From Ascaphus truei (Eukaryota > Chordata > Amphibia > Anura > Ascaphidae): a stretch of 64,000 nucleotides of DNA. This document shows positions 1-10,668 of the stretch, piece after piece; position 1 is the stretch's first letter, and each line of letters opens with the position of its first letter. The translations under genes were made by a program, and so were the position numbers. Location of the stretch: the NCBI GenBank assembly GCA_036426205.1, contig WSYH01000268.1:62001-126000 (forward strand), read 5' to 3'. Under the pieces are notes generated by a model. That model worked only from the letters and a program-made list of their open reading frames with translations. It was not told the origin of the DNA and made no database searches.

Positions 1-255
1 CATTACCATACGGTATAGCCGCTAAGGCAATGAAGGGGTAAGCAGAATAGCATGTTTATGGGGACAATTGCCCCAATAAACATTGCAATAAACAACATAC
101 ACCCCCTGTGTATGTAAAATACATAAACAACAATAAATACATTAAATACATTATGCACTCACACATTTCCGGCTGCCACGATGAGGCCATCCTCATCTTC
201 ATCCTGCCCATGCCCCCTCCCTGCTGCCAAAACAGACACAAGAATGAAAACATCC
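1..255. repeat. Outer tandem module of the inverted-repeat locus
   Basis: This stretch begins inside a palindromic block (1-40, ending in tgaaggggtaa) and continues with a module that recurs at about 660-920 in the same orientation. Shared landmarks are the aataaatacattaaatacat stretch and the exon-like module at 163-223. The period between the two left copies is about 600 bp. It is probably the distal part of the left arm's repeat family and is cut by the window edge. Confidence 0.6.
163..223 (-). other. Exon-like module, copy 1
   Basis: On the minus strand a pyrimidine-biased tract ends in ttttggcag and is followed by about 61 nt of acidic-coding-like sequence (catgggcaggatgaagatg) and then a gtgagt donor-like hexamer (157-162). 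It is paralogous to 760-822 and 7079-7136. Compared with copy 2 it has one extra G in the acceptor and small changes in the body. Splicing function is inferred from the border motifs only. It could equally be a piece of a noncoding repeat. Confidence 0.35.
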
Positions 256-267
256 AATGTAGGTGCA

Positions 268-320
268 CTTAACCCTTCACACTGTAGCAGTTAATACCAC
301 TACGGTCATGAAGGGGTTAA
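268..320. repeat. Palindromic block TTAACCCCTTCATG family
   Basis: This is a near-perfect hairpin of about 50 bp, with one side reading ttaacccttcac and the other gtcatgaaggggttaa. Related palindromes lie at 1-40, 873-922, 7864-7920 and 8019-8065. They punctuate the tandem modules at roughly regular intervals, so they are a structural unit of this repeat rather than isolated hairpins. Confidence 0.7.
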
Positions 321-600
321 GCCCTCCGCTACCCACCCGCAAGCCCTAAACAACCACCGTTGTGGCTAATACCCCCTTCACCCACACCCCGATACCCACA
401 ATAAAAAATAATCACACACACCAGCCCCACACTAAAAATAATAAATAATATCGACATAATAAAGAATATAAATAATAAATAATATAGATATATATATACC
501 CCAACAACCCCTAACATACACATATATGCACATCAATGATACTAAGCCGGCGGGGCCTCGGGTGTTACCCGCGGCCTGCAGTACCAATTATGTGCCGCCC

Positions 601-602
601 NN
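601..602. other. Two-base assembly gap
   Basis: Two N's interrupt the left arm. The corresponding place in the right arm (about 7288-7305) is intact and reads through aatttggggggagggg, so the gap probably marks a collapsed C/G homopolymer. Confidence 0.9.
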
Positions 603-759
603 CCCAAATTAATGTCAAAACACATACATACTTCTAAAGAAATAACCCCACCCCTTAACACATACAGTATTGTAATGGCCACAATTACTATTAATAGTGA
701 ATGTGGCCATTTGAAATACATAAACACCAATAAATACATTAAATACATATAGTACTCAC

Positions 760-822
760 CCATGTCCGGCTGCCACGATGAAGGCCATCCTCATCTTCAT
801 CCTGCCCATGCCCCATCCGCTG
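760..822 (-). other. Exon-like module, copy 2 (best preserved)
   Basis: On the minus strand, cttgtgtctgttttgcag resembles a good vertebrate 3' splice site. It is followed by 63 nt open in one frame (21 codons, reading Q-R-M-G-H-G-Q-D-E-D-E-D-G and then L-H-R-G-S-R-T-W) and then gtgagt, a consensus 5' splice site (754-759). The length is a multiple of three, so inclusion would keep the frame. I do not recognise the peptide. Two sister copies exist, one of them inverted in the opposite arm. It may be a captured exon or a chance resemblance in a repeat. No transcript evidence can be read from the DNA. Confidence 0.4.
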
Positions 823-1467
823 CTGCAAAACAGACACAAGAATGAAAACATCAAATGTTAATGTCCCCTAACCCCTTAATCACCATAGCGGTTATTAACC
901 GCTACAGTCATTAAGGGGTTAACCCACCCTCACCCACCACTCGGGACGCCTACATACCCTCCCCCACTAACCCTCCACACCGTGAGGCCTAACCATCCTC
1001 ACCCACTACCCACAAGGGAGGCCTACCCACAAACCATTGGGGCCAATACCCCCTCCCCCCACCCCCAGAACCCACAATAAAAACAATACACTGCCCCACA
1101 ATAAACATTATTCTATTTATTAAATACATTACCCACCCCCTGTGCCCCCCCATAAATACATGATTTATCCTTTTACATAAAGGGTTCATAACACAGCCCC
1201 ACGCGAGTCCCCGGCGGGCTGGCGGGGCATCTGACAGACCTACAGGGTACCAGCAGCTCGTTTCAAACAGGTTCTGGAGGCCTGTTGGTGGGTCCCGCCA
1301 AGCGCCATGGCCCCCAGGTGGTCTCCTTGGGTCACCGTGGGCCACAATTGGGTCCCCACGGTAGGCCCGCGGATGTCTGGGAGCCCCAGGTCAGACCCAC
1401 AGGTGTCTGCGGGGCCTTGGGTGGTTCCCACGGGGGTCTGGGGAACTCACGAGTATTCACTACGAGT

Positions 1468-1620
1468 CCGCGGTGCCCCCACGGATGTGGGACCACCGCT
1501 TCATCCTCGCACCTATGGGTCCGCGGTGCCCCCATGGATGTGGGACCACCGCTTCATCCCCGCAGACTACGGGTCCGCGGTGCCCCCACAGATGTGAGGC
1601 CACCGCTTCATCCCCGCAGG
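1468..1620 (+). repeat. 57-bp GC-rich tandem repeat (left arm)
   Basis: Three consecutive units of about 57 bp each carry ggtccgcggtgcccccac, gtgggaccaccgcttcatcc and cccgcag. In one frame they encode a repeated V-R-G-A-P-T-D-V-G-P-P-L-H-P-R peptide. The inverted copy is at 6280-6440. Confidence 0.8.
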
Positions 1621-1945
1621 TGTCACCCGTGGAACCACCAGCCTGATACCCGTGAGATACCCGAGGAGACCGCAGGTGGTCTCCAGAGGTCTCATGCAGA
1701 ACCAAGGAACAAACCCTGAATGTAAAAAAAATAAACCTGGCCTTTACATTCTAACGGAAAAAAAAGACGGTGCAAAACAGCACTAAAAAATAATATAAAT
1801 GATAACAATACTTGAAATAAATATTGCAGGCAGCCTGGCAAATACTGACTGTACAGTCAGAAAATGAACCACAGAGAAAAGAAAGAATTGCCGGCGCCAA
1901 ATCAGTCCTTTAAATAATAATAATAACCAAACCGTCTCTTGAAAC

Positions 1946-2017
1946 AATCTCCCAACGACGTTTCATGCACATACATGCACTTCCTGAGGAATGTGCATGA
2001 AACGTCGTTGGGAGATT
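1946..2017. repeat. Perfect 27-bp-arm hairpin with hammerhead-like right half
   Basis: The arms 1946-1972 and 1991-2017 are exact reverse complements (27 of 27) around an 18-nt loop that ends in cctgagga. Read on the plus strand, ctgagga (1984-1990), the small stem-loop atgtgcat and gaaac (1999-2003) follow the order of a hammerhead core. Helix I of a hammerhead is not formed here. The perfect arms suggest strong selection, recent origin or a copying artefact. Confidence 0.75.
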
Positions 2018-2590
2018 ATTCTGTTTTTAGAGCTGTCTGTTTGGTTGTGGAGGATATTGACAGCAGTTGTGTAGGCTGTGGGGGGAAAGGAGAGGAAGAG
2101 GAGCAGCGATTTCGGTAACACCGCGGCATTTGACGTCACATCCACCCGGAAGTTCCGGTTTTCGTGCGACCCAACATCCATCCCCCACACGAGGCAATCC
2201 CTAAAGGAGCTCCAGTTATCATCAGAGAGGAGCACCTGAGCGATCTTCAGCTTCACTGCTTTTACCATCTACTGTCCTGTAAGTAGGGTTACAATTTTAC
2301 CCCTCTGGACTTAAGTGCTGTATCCTCCGGAACCCAGTATTTCAATGTTAATAAATAGCTTTTTGTTAGGATTATAGCCTTGCTAGTGTCTGTCTATCAT
2401 TGTGTGTTATGTTTGTCATGTGTGAGTTTTTAATGTTTTAATGTCAACTTTTTTGGCATACTGCACCATTATCTGTTTGTTTTCTTCTTTTTTTCACATA
2501 TTGCACTATAAATTGGTGTGAGCCGTTCGTTGACCCCTTCACTGCCTATCTGTTCAAGGACACTTTTGGGACTTTGCAAGAGACATTTGA
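2018..2590 (+). repeat. Tail of a hammerhead-like repeat module
   Basis: Downstream of the hairpin comes a CpG-rich part with cggaagttccgg, then a segment ending in ttgttttcttctttttttca (about 2475-2500). The same order (hammerhead-like motif, CpG-rich cggaagt part, TTCTTYTTTT-type tail) is seen at 55,803-56,160 and, more loosely, at 8521-9000 and 54,080-54,620. It is probably a family of short retroelements. No coding region was found. Confidence 0.4.
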
Positions 2591-2742
2591 ATTAAAGTAA
2601 AATGAATTTCTGACTGACTACAAATCATTTGTTCACAATACTATCCAACACACGTGTCATCATTTACAATCATGTGACTTATTTGTCTGCCTATTTAAAC
2701 GATATAAGGAGTCACTTCCAGGGTGAAATGGATGCGGCACTA

Positions 2743-3030
<288 letters not shown>

Positions 3031-6000
3031 TTAATGTTGACAAGGGTATTGTGAATTATTCTAAGGAACAAAGGTCACTTAGAGTTTTTATAAGAAAGGG
3101 TTGTTGTTTATTTAATTACAACAAAATAACTGCATAACCATCAAGCAAAATTGCAAAGAACAGCTAACAAGTAAGCTAACAATACCGAGCTTATGCAAGA
3201 GATGTATTAGTTTAGTATAGGAACCTGTCATACTCACGAACCCCAGAGGGTTTATGATAGGTCACGCCATCTCACGAGGCTAGGTCTCGTCTCAAGGGTG
3301 TGGTCTTGCCACTGAGGGGACTACACAAGCAGTTGCTGGAAACTGGGAAAAAGGTCGGTTCTAGTCGATCCAGGTGAATCCGCGAGTACCCTTATATTTG
3401 TGAGTCATAGATTGGTTTGAGCTGACGTGCGTACGGGAATGACGAGTGATATTGTCCAATCTCGGGTGGCTGCTTAGTGTTGTCGCAGGCAAGTTTAACG
3501 GAGGTTGACGTCATCAGCATGTTTAGGGCAAGACTTAAGACACTTCTGCTTTTATGCGATGTACTGGTCTCACGCATAATGTTTGTCAGGGCACTAAATA
3601 TCTTGGGGCCACTTCTTCTTAGGCAAAACAAAGATTATTTCTAAGGCATAAAAATAGCTGATATATTCGAAACAGTCAGTGCTCTACACGACTGTACTAA
3701 AGACAGATGATTATGCGATATATGTACCTGTTGAAAACCTAATAATAGCTAATGACTTATATATATCGTATGCTACCTTATACCATAAGCAATATCTAGC
3801 ATGCTAGTCATCATACATGGCTACTTCGCTTCCCTTAATGACCAACATTATGCATTTAGGATGCATCGCACATTTACATTGGGTGGGGGTCAAACATGGA
3901 GGTTTATACAAGAAACAAAATATATGGTTAAGACATTGACATAATCGTTGCTCATACTAACTTCTCTGATCACCATCACCTTTCTATTATGGATTAGTTT
4001 CTTATGTTTATATTATTTCATAAACATATTAACCCACGTATTTCACCCAATAAATACATCTCGTTTGATGGTTGATATCTCCTCCAACACCGATTGGAGA
4101 GCAACACGTGTCGCCCAAAATCCATTTGTATCATTCTTACTTCCGTCAGAGAAGGTACGACAGCTTACCATCACTATTCACTTTCCTTTCATCTCACTAT
4201 GCTTACTCTACTTCATTAGACCTCATTGTAGAGACATCAATTAGCGATATATAACACATTATTAGTTCAGCTTTAAGGTGTCATACATTTGTGGTATACC
4301 CTATCATTATCCGCTAAAGCAAGTCGGCTCAGGCTTACTTGCTACATATCGCGCTGGCCTTGCGCGGGTCTTGCCATTTGGATGAGTGGGAATGAGCGCA
4401 GGTGTCTTTGCTTGTTAATCATCCTTTGTTGTATCATATATGTACTATAAGTTTTTTCTATCCACGAGGAGAGAGTAGTGCTATTAGCAATACATCTGCA
4501 TTTTATAGTATGTGCACTAATGTGCTATATTCTTTATGTTTCTGTTCAATAGTATTTTTTTCACAACTGTTGTAATGTCTGCCTATGAGTGTTTTACACT
4601 CTAGAGTGCCAGTTCCTTTCATGCTGCGCATAGATCAGATTCAACAAAGTATGCACTGTCGTCTTTTGTAAATCGGGACTAGCGCTATTTCCGGGTGACT
4701 TAGCAAGGGAACTACTTTTCAGATACTTTTTACTGCCTGAGGAGAGGAAAGCAAGACTTTCGAAACAAGCGGTAAGGGTGGGAGTTCGGGAGATCCCTAC
4801 TACTCGGTGGTGAGTGGCTGTACGCGCTTGCGGCGCGTTGGGAGCCTGTGAGCTAAAGAATAGGGGGAAATCAAACGCTGGCGTAAGCGGCAAACGATCC
4901 GCATATTTCAATGCATTGCTTGTTGGGTGTGAGCGTGTGGCGACGGGGCAGACCAAGGACGTATCGTTGTGTGCGTGCCTTGGAGCTTCTGCACAGGTGC
5001 GTAAATGACAAGGTGCCGGGCACGTGCTGGGAGAGGACTGGAGCAAGACGCAGCTAGGCTGGAATAAAAAGACCTGTCGGCTGCTGCTCATTAAGAGACT
5101 CCTCGTCTTGAGCCCAGTGTTTAACAAACAGCAGCAGCTGCACAGCACTGATCCATAAGAGGGGATACTCGTTTGATTACCATTCCTGATAACATCTTGT
5201 TTTCGTAGATTCAGGTACCCCCACCCGAGTTTGGGGAGATTCTTGTCCTATGAACCTAATGATATGTTTTTTATGTGCTATTTATGTGTTAGGTAAGAGT
5301 GTTATTTTATATAATTAATGATATGGGGCGCTATATTACAGATGCCAAATTGTGATTAGTTAGCCTGTTGTTCTCAAGCGTCTGTAAGTGGTTTTTTGTT
5401 CATTATGTTGTCATGTTTTATCCTTTATGTATGAGCTATGATTTGATTTCTTTGTATATTAAGGGCATGTTCACCCTTACCACGTGGAGCATCCTTCGGG
5501 AGGCGAATTTTTGTATATTGGTTGTATATTCTATATTATCTTCAGTTAATTGTTTTGGATCATTAGCAGTGTTGAGCAGCGGTGCACTGATATAACAAGA
5601 ACTTTTTTTTTCCCTTCTAGCCCCTTGAAATTATGGGTCGGGTTATCTCATACTGGCTGCCAGCTCACTGTGGGATAAGCGCTACCATTGGTTTTTCCAG
5701 CATCAGACTATCAAGCACGCCAATGAACAAAAATTCAAAACAGAATTGCATAGAGAGAATCAAAGCTAGATAGATCTCTGCCTTCACTCATAGCGCCTCT
5801 AGGGAGCTTCTTCCGCTAAAATGATAGGGTCTATGTTCCTCATCAACATGGTGATCTGGGGAGAATCCCTTGGCTCTCGCTCGCAAGGGGTTAATTGATA
5901 TCTTAATGTAATTGCAATGTATTGGCTTTGTATTGGCTATGTATTTGGTGGGCAACGAAAGACAAGGATGTTGCTGGTGACGGGGGCTTCTTATTGATGA

Positions 6001-6279
6001 GGTCAGTAGTACATTATTTATTTTAATATGCAAGTTAATGTGTTTAATAATGGGCAAATAATCTATTATCCCTATCTGGATAATAGTTATTTTGCACATT
6101 ATTGTGCTGTAGGTGTTTGGGGGGGGGGTATGTATTGAATGTATAGGCCAGGTTTATTTTTTTTACATTCAGGGTTTGTTCCTTGGTTCTGCGTGAGACC
6201 TCTGGAGACCACCTGCGGTCTCCTCGGGTATCTCACCGGTATTAGGCTGGTGGTTCCACGGGTGACACCTGCGGGGATG

Positions 6280-6440
6280 AAGCAGTGGCCTCACATCTTT
6301 GGGGGCACCGCGGACCCGTAGTCTGCGGGGATGAAGCGGTGGTCCGCAATCCGTGGGGGCACCGCGGACCCATAGGTGCGGGGATGAAGCGGTGGTCCCA
6401 CATCCGTGGGGGCACCGCAGACCCGAAGTGAGCACTCGTG
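6280..6440 (-). repeat. 57-bp GC-rich tandem repeat (right arm)
   Basis: This is the inverted counterpart of 1468-1620, again about three units with gtgggggcaccgcggacc and ggggatgaagcggtgg. One unit carries a changed tccgcaatccgtggg, so the two arrays have diverged separately. Confidence 0.8.
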
Positions 6441-6747
6441 AGTTCCCCAGACCCCCGTGGGAACCACCCAAGGCCCCGCAGACACCTGTGGGTCTGACCT
6501 GGGGCTCCCAGACATCCGCGTGCCTACCGTGGGGACCCAATTGTGGCCCACGGTGACCCAAGGAGACCACCTGGGGGCCATGCCGTTTGGTGGGACCCAC
6601 CAACAGGCCTCCAGAACCTGTTTGAAATGAGCTGCTGGTACCCTGTAGGTCTGTCAGGTGCCCCGCCAGCCCGCCGGGCACTCGCGTGGGGCTGTGTTAT
6701 GAACCCTGTTTGTAAAAGGATAAATCATGTATTTATGGGGGGGCACA

Positions 6748-6751
6748 NNNN
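6748..6751. other. Four-base assembly gap
   Basis: Four N's lie inside the right arm. The matching left-arm sequence (about 1128-1150, cccaccccctgtgccccccc) is intact and is again a homopolymer-rich spot. Confidence 0.9.
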
Positions 6752-7078
6752 CGGGGGTGGGGACATGAGTTAATAAAAGAAGAATGTTTAGTGTGGGGGA
6801 AAGTGTATTGTTTGATTCGTGGCTTCTGGGGCGTGGTGGGGGAGGGAGGGGTGGTATTGGACCCACAAGTAGGTGGGGTTTAGGTACTAATGTGGGTGGG
6901 GTGAGGGTGGTTAGGCACTAGGGTGGGGGGGGGTTAGTGGGGGAGGAGTTAGGAGCCGCACCCAGGTGGTGGGGGAGTGTGGGTGGTGGTAACCCTAAGA
7001 CTTGTTAGCGGTAATAACGCTTAGGTGATTAAGGGGTTGGGGACATAAAGTTGAGTTTTTCTCTTGTGTCGTTTGCAG

Positions 7079-7136
7079 CAGCGGATGGGGAATGGGCAGG
7101 TGAAGATGAGGATGGTTCATCGTGGCAGCGGACAGG
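7079..7136 (+). other. Exon-like module, copy 3 (inverted)
   Basis: On the plus strand, ctcttgtgtcgtttgcag precedes cagcggatggggaatgggca and the segment ends at ggtgagtgagt (donor-like gtgagt at 7137 and 7141). The module body has small deletions relative to 760-822, and the D-E-D-E frame is broken (gcaggtgaag in place of gcaggatgaag). This copy is therefore more decayed than the left-arm copies. Confidence 0.35.
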
Positions 7137-7434
7137 GTGAGTGAGTACATATGTATGTTAATGTTATTATTGGGTGTTTATGTATTCAAATGGCCAGATC
7201 ACTATTAATAGTATTGTGCCTGACATACTGTAGTGTTAAGGGTGGGGGGGTATTTCTTTAGAAGTGATGTATTGTTTTGACATAATTTGGGGGGAGGGGG
7301 GCACATAATGGTACTGAAGGCCTGCGGGTAACACCAGAGGGCCCCGGCTCCTTAGTATCTTGATGTGAGATATGTGTATGTTAGGGGTTGTTGGGGTTGT
7401 AATATATACTATATATTATTTATTAGATTAAGTC

Positions 7435-7750
7435 TAGGATGAAGGTTACGCAGTATATTTATGTACTGTAGGCATTGAGTGGGGCTCGGGCGAATGCTGT
7501 CCACTGTGAGGATCTCCCCATCCCGTGCTCGCGGGGGGAGACGGATCTGGGAGTCGGGAGCGTAGCAGCGGGGCTGGGTGAACGGATTCGGGTAGGAGCA
7601 AAAAAAGGGTGTGGGGAGCGGAGGAGATCGGTCGGCGCCTGGGAGCGTCAGAGGGAGGGGATATGTCAGTATTTCTCCTGCCGAACCCTCGTCTCATCAG
7701 AAAACAGGTACTCAGTGACAAGGGGTCGTAGCTGGGATAACCCATGACAA
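7435..7750. repeat. Insertion private to the right arm
   Basis: Right-arm similarity breaks near 7435 and resumes near 7752 (ggggctggtgtgtgtgatta matches left-arm position about 440). The inserted segment is GC-rich in the middle (7480-7650, with gtgctcgcggggggagacgg). No clear terminal repeat or target duplication is visible. It may be a small transposon or a deletion product of the left arm. Confidence 0.6.
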
Positions 7751-7920
7751 GAGGAAGGGGCTGGTGTGTGTGATTATTTTTTATTGTGGGTATCGGGTGT
7801 GGGTGAACGGGGTATTAGCCACAACGGTGGTTGTTTAGGGCTTGCGGGTGGGTAGCGGGAGGGCTTAACCCCTTCATGACCGTAGTGGTATTAACTGCTA
7901 CAGTCGTGAAGGGGTTAAGT

Positions 7921-8065
7921 GCACCTGCAACCCCCCCCCCCGCAAGCCCTAAACTCACACCCAGGGCCAAATACCCCCCTCACCCACACCCGCTACCCAC
8001 AATAAAGCTGGCACAGTGCGTTAACCCCTTCATGGCCTTAGCGGTTAGCCACTAAGGTAATGAAG
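7921..8065. repeat. Outer module after the right arm
   Basis: A second, degenerate copy of the gcaagccctaaac / tacccacaataaa unit is followed by another ttaaccccttcatggcctta palindrome (8019-8065). It lies in the opposite orientation to the adjacent right-arm copy, so the palindromic blocks, not the arms, seem to set the unit borders. Confidence 0.6.
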
Positions 8066-8440
8066 TGGGCTGTACATGCATTTTTCCTGCCTCGGATGCA
8101 TGCCGGGGGGTTCCGGTGCGGGTATCAGCTCCGGAGACCCCCGGCATCAATCACAGACAGGAAAAAGGCCTGATTTTTTCTAAGTGTCGCCCTTGCCGAT
8201 GCTTCTCCTCCACCAACTTGCCAACTTTAGTTGGCGGGCTGGATTGCCGAAAAACTCTCAATTCTGGAGTGCCGATCAGCAGCGTAAAGCTGATCGGGGC
8301 TACCTGAATTCAGCCGAGTTCAAAAAGTGCCGATAAGTGGCTTATCGGCAGCCGGCGCTTACTGAATCGGGAGGGCAAATTTGGCGAAAAAATGGCGATA
8401 AACGGCGTATCGGCGCTTACTGCATGAGGCCCTTTATCTG
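8066..8440. repeat. MITE-like segment with nested hairpins
   Basis: Two compact hairpins, gatcagcagcgtaaagctgatc (about 8274-8297, quoted here as gatcagc / gctgatc) and gccgataagtggcttatcgg (about 8330-8350), sit in a CpG-rich segment. It opens near aaaaaggcctga and closes near gcatgaggcccttta. The length and hairpin content suggest a nonautonomous DNA element, but the termini are not convincing inverted repeats. Confidence 0.35.
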
Positions 8441-9200
8441 CTAATACGTGGAGCTTTAAAATGAGTTCCCAAAATGTTTACTTGTGCTGTACATGTACCC
8501 TTTGGATGTATCTTTCTTTTCACAGTTGAACTTGCGTGAGGACGCAATAGGGCTATTGCGTGATCACGCAGCCTTGTCGGGCAGCGACGGGCCGTGCATG
8601 ATACTCCCACAGCAGGCAGCTGATCTCCGTTTTTACCGTTGGGGTTTCCTCTAAATGCGGACGACTGTACTGCGCTGGCTTGTGTCGTTTACATGCGGTC
8701 ATTTCTATGAGGACATCGGTGCTCCAATCGGTATACTCAAGCTGAGGTCCGTGGATCCCCATTGCTGCCGCAGGTCCGCACGGATTGAGATCCTCTTCCA
8801 GTGGTCTGCGGCGTCTCCAGCCGGTTGCCGGTAACCGGGTGTTATATCCAATGGTTGTTTTTATTGTTCATCTTGTAAATGGACATTTGTCTGCCCTTTT
8901 TTAATAAACTGTCTATTTGTTATGGTAATGCACTAGGGTGTGTGCACTTTCTTCCATTCAGTTTTATAGATCTCTATTTTTGGAAGTGATACTTCCTTAG
9001 AAGAGCGGCCCCCCTCCCTGTGGAAGTGGTTTTCTGCATGATCACGGGACATTGTTTCAGTTTGGTATAAGTTATCTTTTTATACCATGGACTTTACCTA
9101 CTGTATGGACACTTGTTCTCATTGTTTGATTAATTCATGATAATTGTATGCACATTTTTGTACATATTGTTTATATGCACAGATTATATAGTTTATCACA
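8441..9200 (+). repeat. Noncoding repeat-like segment
   Basis: It contains the imperfect palindrome gcgtgaggacgc / gcgtgatcacgc (8533-8570), a CpG-rich middle and a tail with gtgtgcactttcttccattc near 8940-8960. This order loosely resembles the hammerhead-like modules elsewhere in the window, but no core motif is preserved. No coding region is evident. Confidence 0.3.
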
Positions 9201-10668
9201 TGTAAGGGGGTCACCCCCGTTTCCCCTGATCTTCCTTTGCCCCCTGCCTTACCCCTGTGGCAGTGGGGGAAGGGGACAGCGACTTCTCCCGGTTGGCGCC
9301 ACCATCTGGGCCGGCGCCGCCGGGGTCCTGATGCTTGCGCATGCACGAAGGGTTGCGCATGCGCAGATAGCCACGGCGGCCATGTTGTGGTTGGCGCGAG
9401 GTTCGCGCAATGCGCTGAGGTTGGCAAGGGTAGTGGTGCTCTGGGAGTACAAGTGTGCAGGAGCTCTGGGAGGTTGCGCAGGCGCAGTTAAGTGTAGCAG
9501 CGGCTATTACAGCTTCGCACAGGTGCAGTAGAGATCGCGCACGCGGTCCCCATAGGAAAGAGGTCCTGAGTGGACTACATCTCCCAGCAGCTTCTGGGGA
9601 ATGCCCTATGATCCCTGTCACCTGCAGCCAGCCAGCCAGCCAGCCACTGAGACTTGCAGATTCTCTGCAGCAGGGAATTGGATATAATGTTGTATGCAGA
9701 GTCAGGAAGCAGACTGTGAAGCACATGAGTCAGTGAGACTTAGGAGACAGAGGGGGAAAAAAGGAGGGCAGAGAGCTGCGAGATTCTGCCCTAGGCCAGA
9801 AATCCCCAGGCTAGAGTTGAGGCCCTGACTCCCCCTAGTGAGGGTGGGTGGTCATAGGGACAGGCCCTTAGGTAAGGACCCTGTGCCCCTTCAACTGTGT
9901 GCTAGGCAGGGACCTAGTGACAGATCCTGTGCAGTTCATTAGTGTATGGAGAGGGAGAGACACTGTGCAGTTTACAGGGACCCAGTATAGTGTATGCTGC
10001 ATGTTCCTGTATGCTGCGTTGCTGATCCAGAGACTGTCTTTACGGTGGGACGTCCGGCTGGACCCATCCCACACGGAGGTACAGATCAGCGCTGGACCAA
10101 GCGACACCGGTACACCCTTTGCGAAGACACCCAGGTGTAGAGACACCTGGGCAGGTATTTACAACCTTCCACACGTGCACCAACTTTAACTTGCTCCTCA
10201 CATGTGACAGGCCTGTTCACACACTTGGGTGGGCTTGGACTCTTTGGACACGGGGTTGGGAAGGGGGTGTAAGTGCATAGCTCAGTTAGGGGCTAAGAAG
10301 GTTGTAGCCCAGTTAGGACAAGGTTATAGTTGCCAGCTAGTGGCAGAGGGTGGTACATATATCTTGTTGTGGATTGCTGATGTATCTGTTAAGCTATATT
10401 CTGCATATAGTAAAGACCGTTGCTATTTTATATCCAGTGTATGTGTTCATTTGTATGTGTCCTGCGAGGAACAACTCCCGCTCTGCTGGGAGCCATCGCA
10501 GGTGGAGGCGCTGCACCATATAATATTGTTCGAGAGGATACACCCCAGGCTCTCATTGGCGGAGGCTCAGGCCTCCTGTGACCCTAACAGGTAAAGCACC
10601 ACACCTGGTAACATATAGGTCCCCCCTCACATACACTCTATATGCGATTCGGTGGGGGAATACCCGTT
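9201..10668 (+). mobile_element. Ty3/Gypsy-type LTR running into an assembly gap
   Basis: The segment starts tgtaagggggtcaccccc and its last 230 bp are clearly homologous to the ends of the Gypsy LTRs at 30,198 and 39,308. Shared strings are tgtcctgcgaggaac, gggagccatcgcaggtgga, ggcgctgca, cggaggctcag and gcgatt-ggtggg. The final bases before the N run read cccgtt; in the intact LTRs ccgttaca is the end, so the gap starts about two bases before the LTR boundary. It also contains a short (ccag)n repeat near 9635-9652. The element's internal part, if any, is lost in the gap. It is a diverged subfamily of the 30-40 kb element. Confidence 0.7.

Larger units (their letters stand above)
256..1757 (+). 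repeat. Left arm of a giant inverted repeat
   Basis: The sequence from about 256 to 1757 reappears in reverse complement at about 6134-7920. Matching landmarks are: the palindromic block and the tail gcaagccctaaacaaccacc (about 268-360, matched near 7830-7915); accccaacaacccctaac (about 500, matched near 7380-7400); the GC-rich block 1200-1700 (matched at 6180-6700); and aataaacctggcc (about 1730, matched near 6145). The match stops at about 1757. The GC-rich part has an open frame at 1285-1719, rich in Gly, Pro, Arg and His, but it consists of repeats and matches no family I know. I do not call it a gene. Confidence 0.85.
6134..7920 (-). repeat. Right arm of the giant inverted repeat
   Basis: This is the reverse complement of 256-1757, interrupted by an extra segment at about 7435-7750 and by a 4-base gap. 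The outer end again carries the ttaaccccttcatgaccg palindrome (7864-7920). Arm-to-arm similarity is clearly high but not perfect, with many small substitutions and indels, so the inversion is not very recent or the arms come from two independent copies of one repeat in opposite orientation. Confidence 0.85.

Noticed and set aside
1285..1719. 144-codon Gly/Pro/Arg-rich frame in the left arm (and its 170-codon mirror at 6169-6681)
   Set aside because: It spans the 57-bp GC-rich repeats in both arms, overlaps other open phases and matches no family. More likely a repeat artefact, although the inverted conservation deserves the check listed above.
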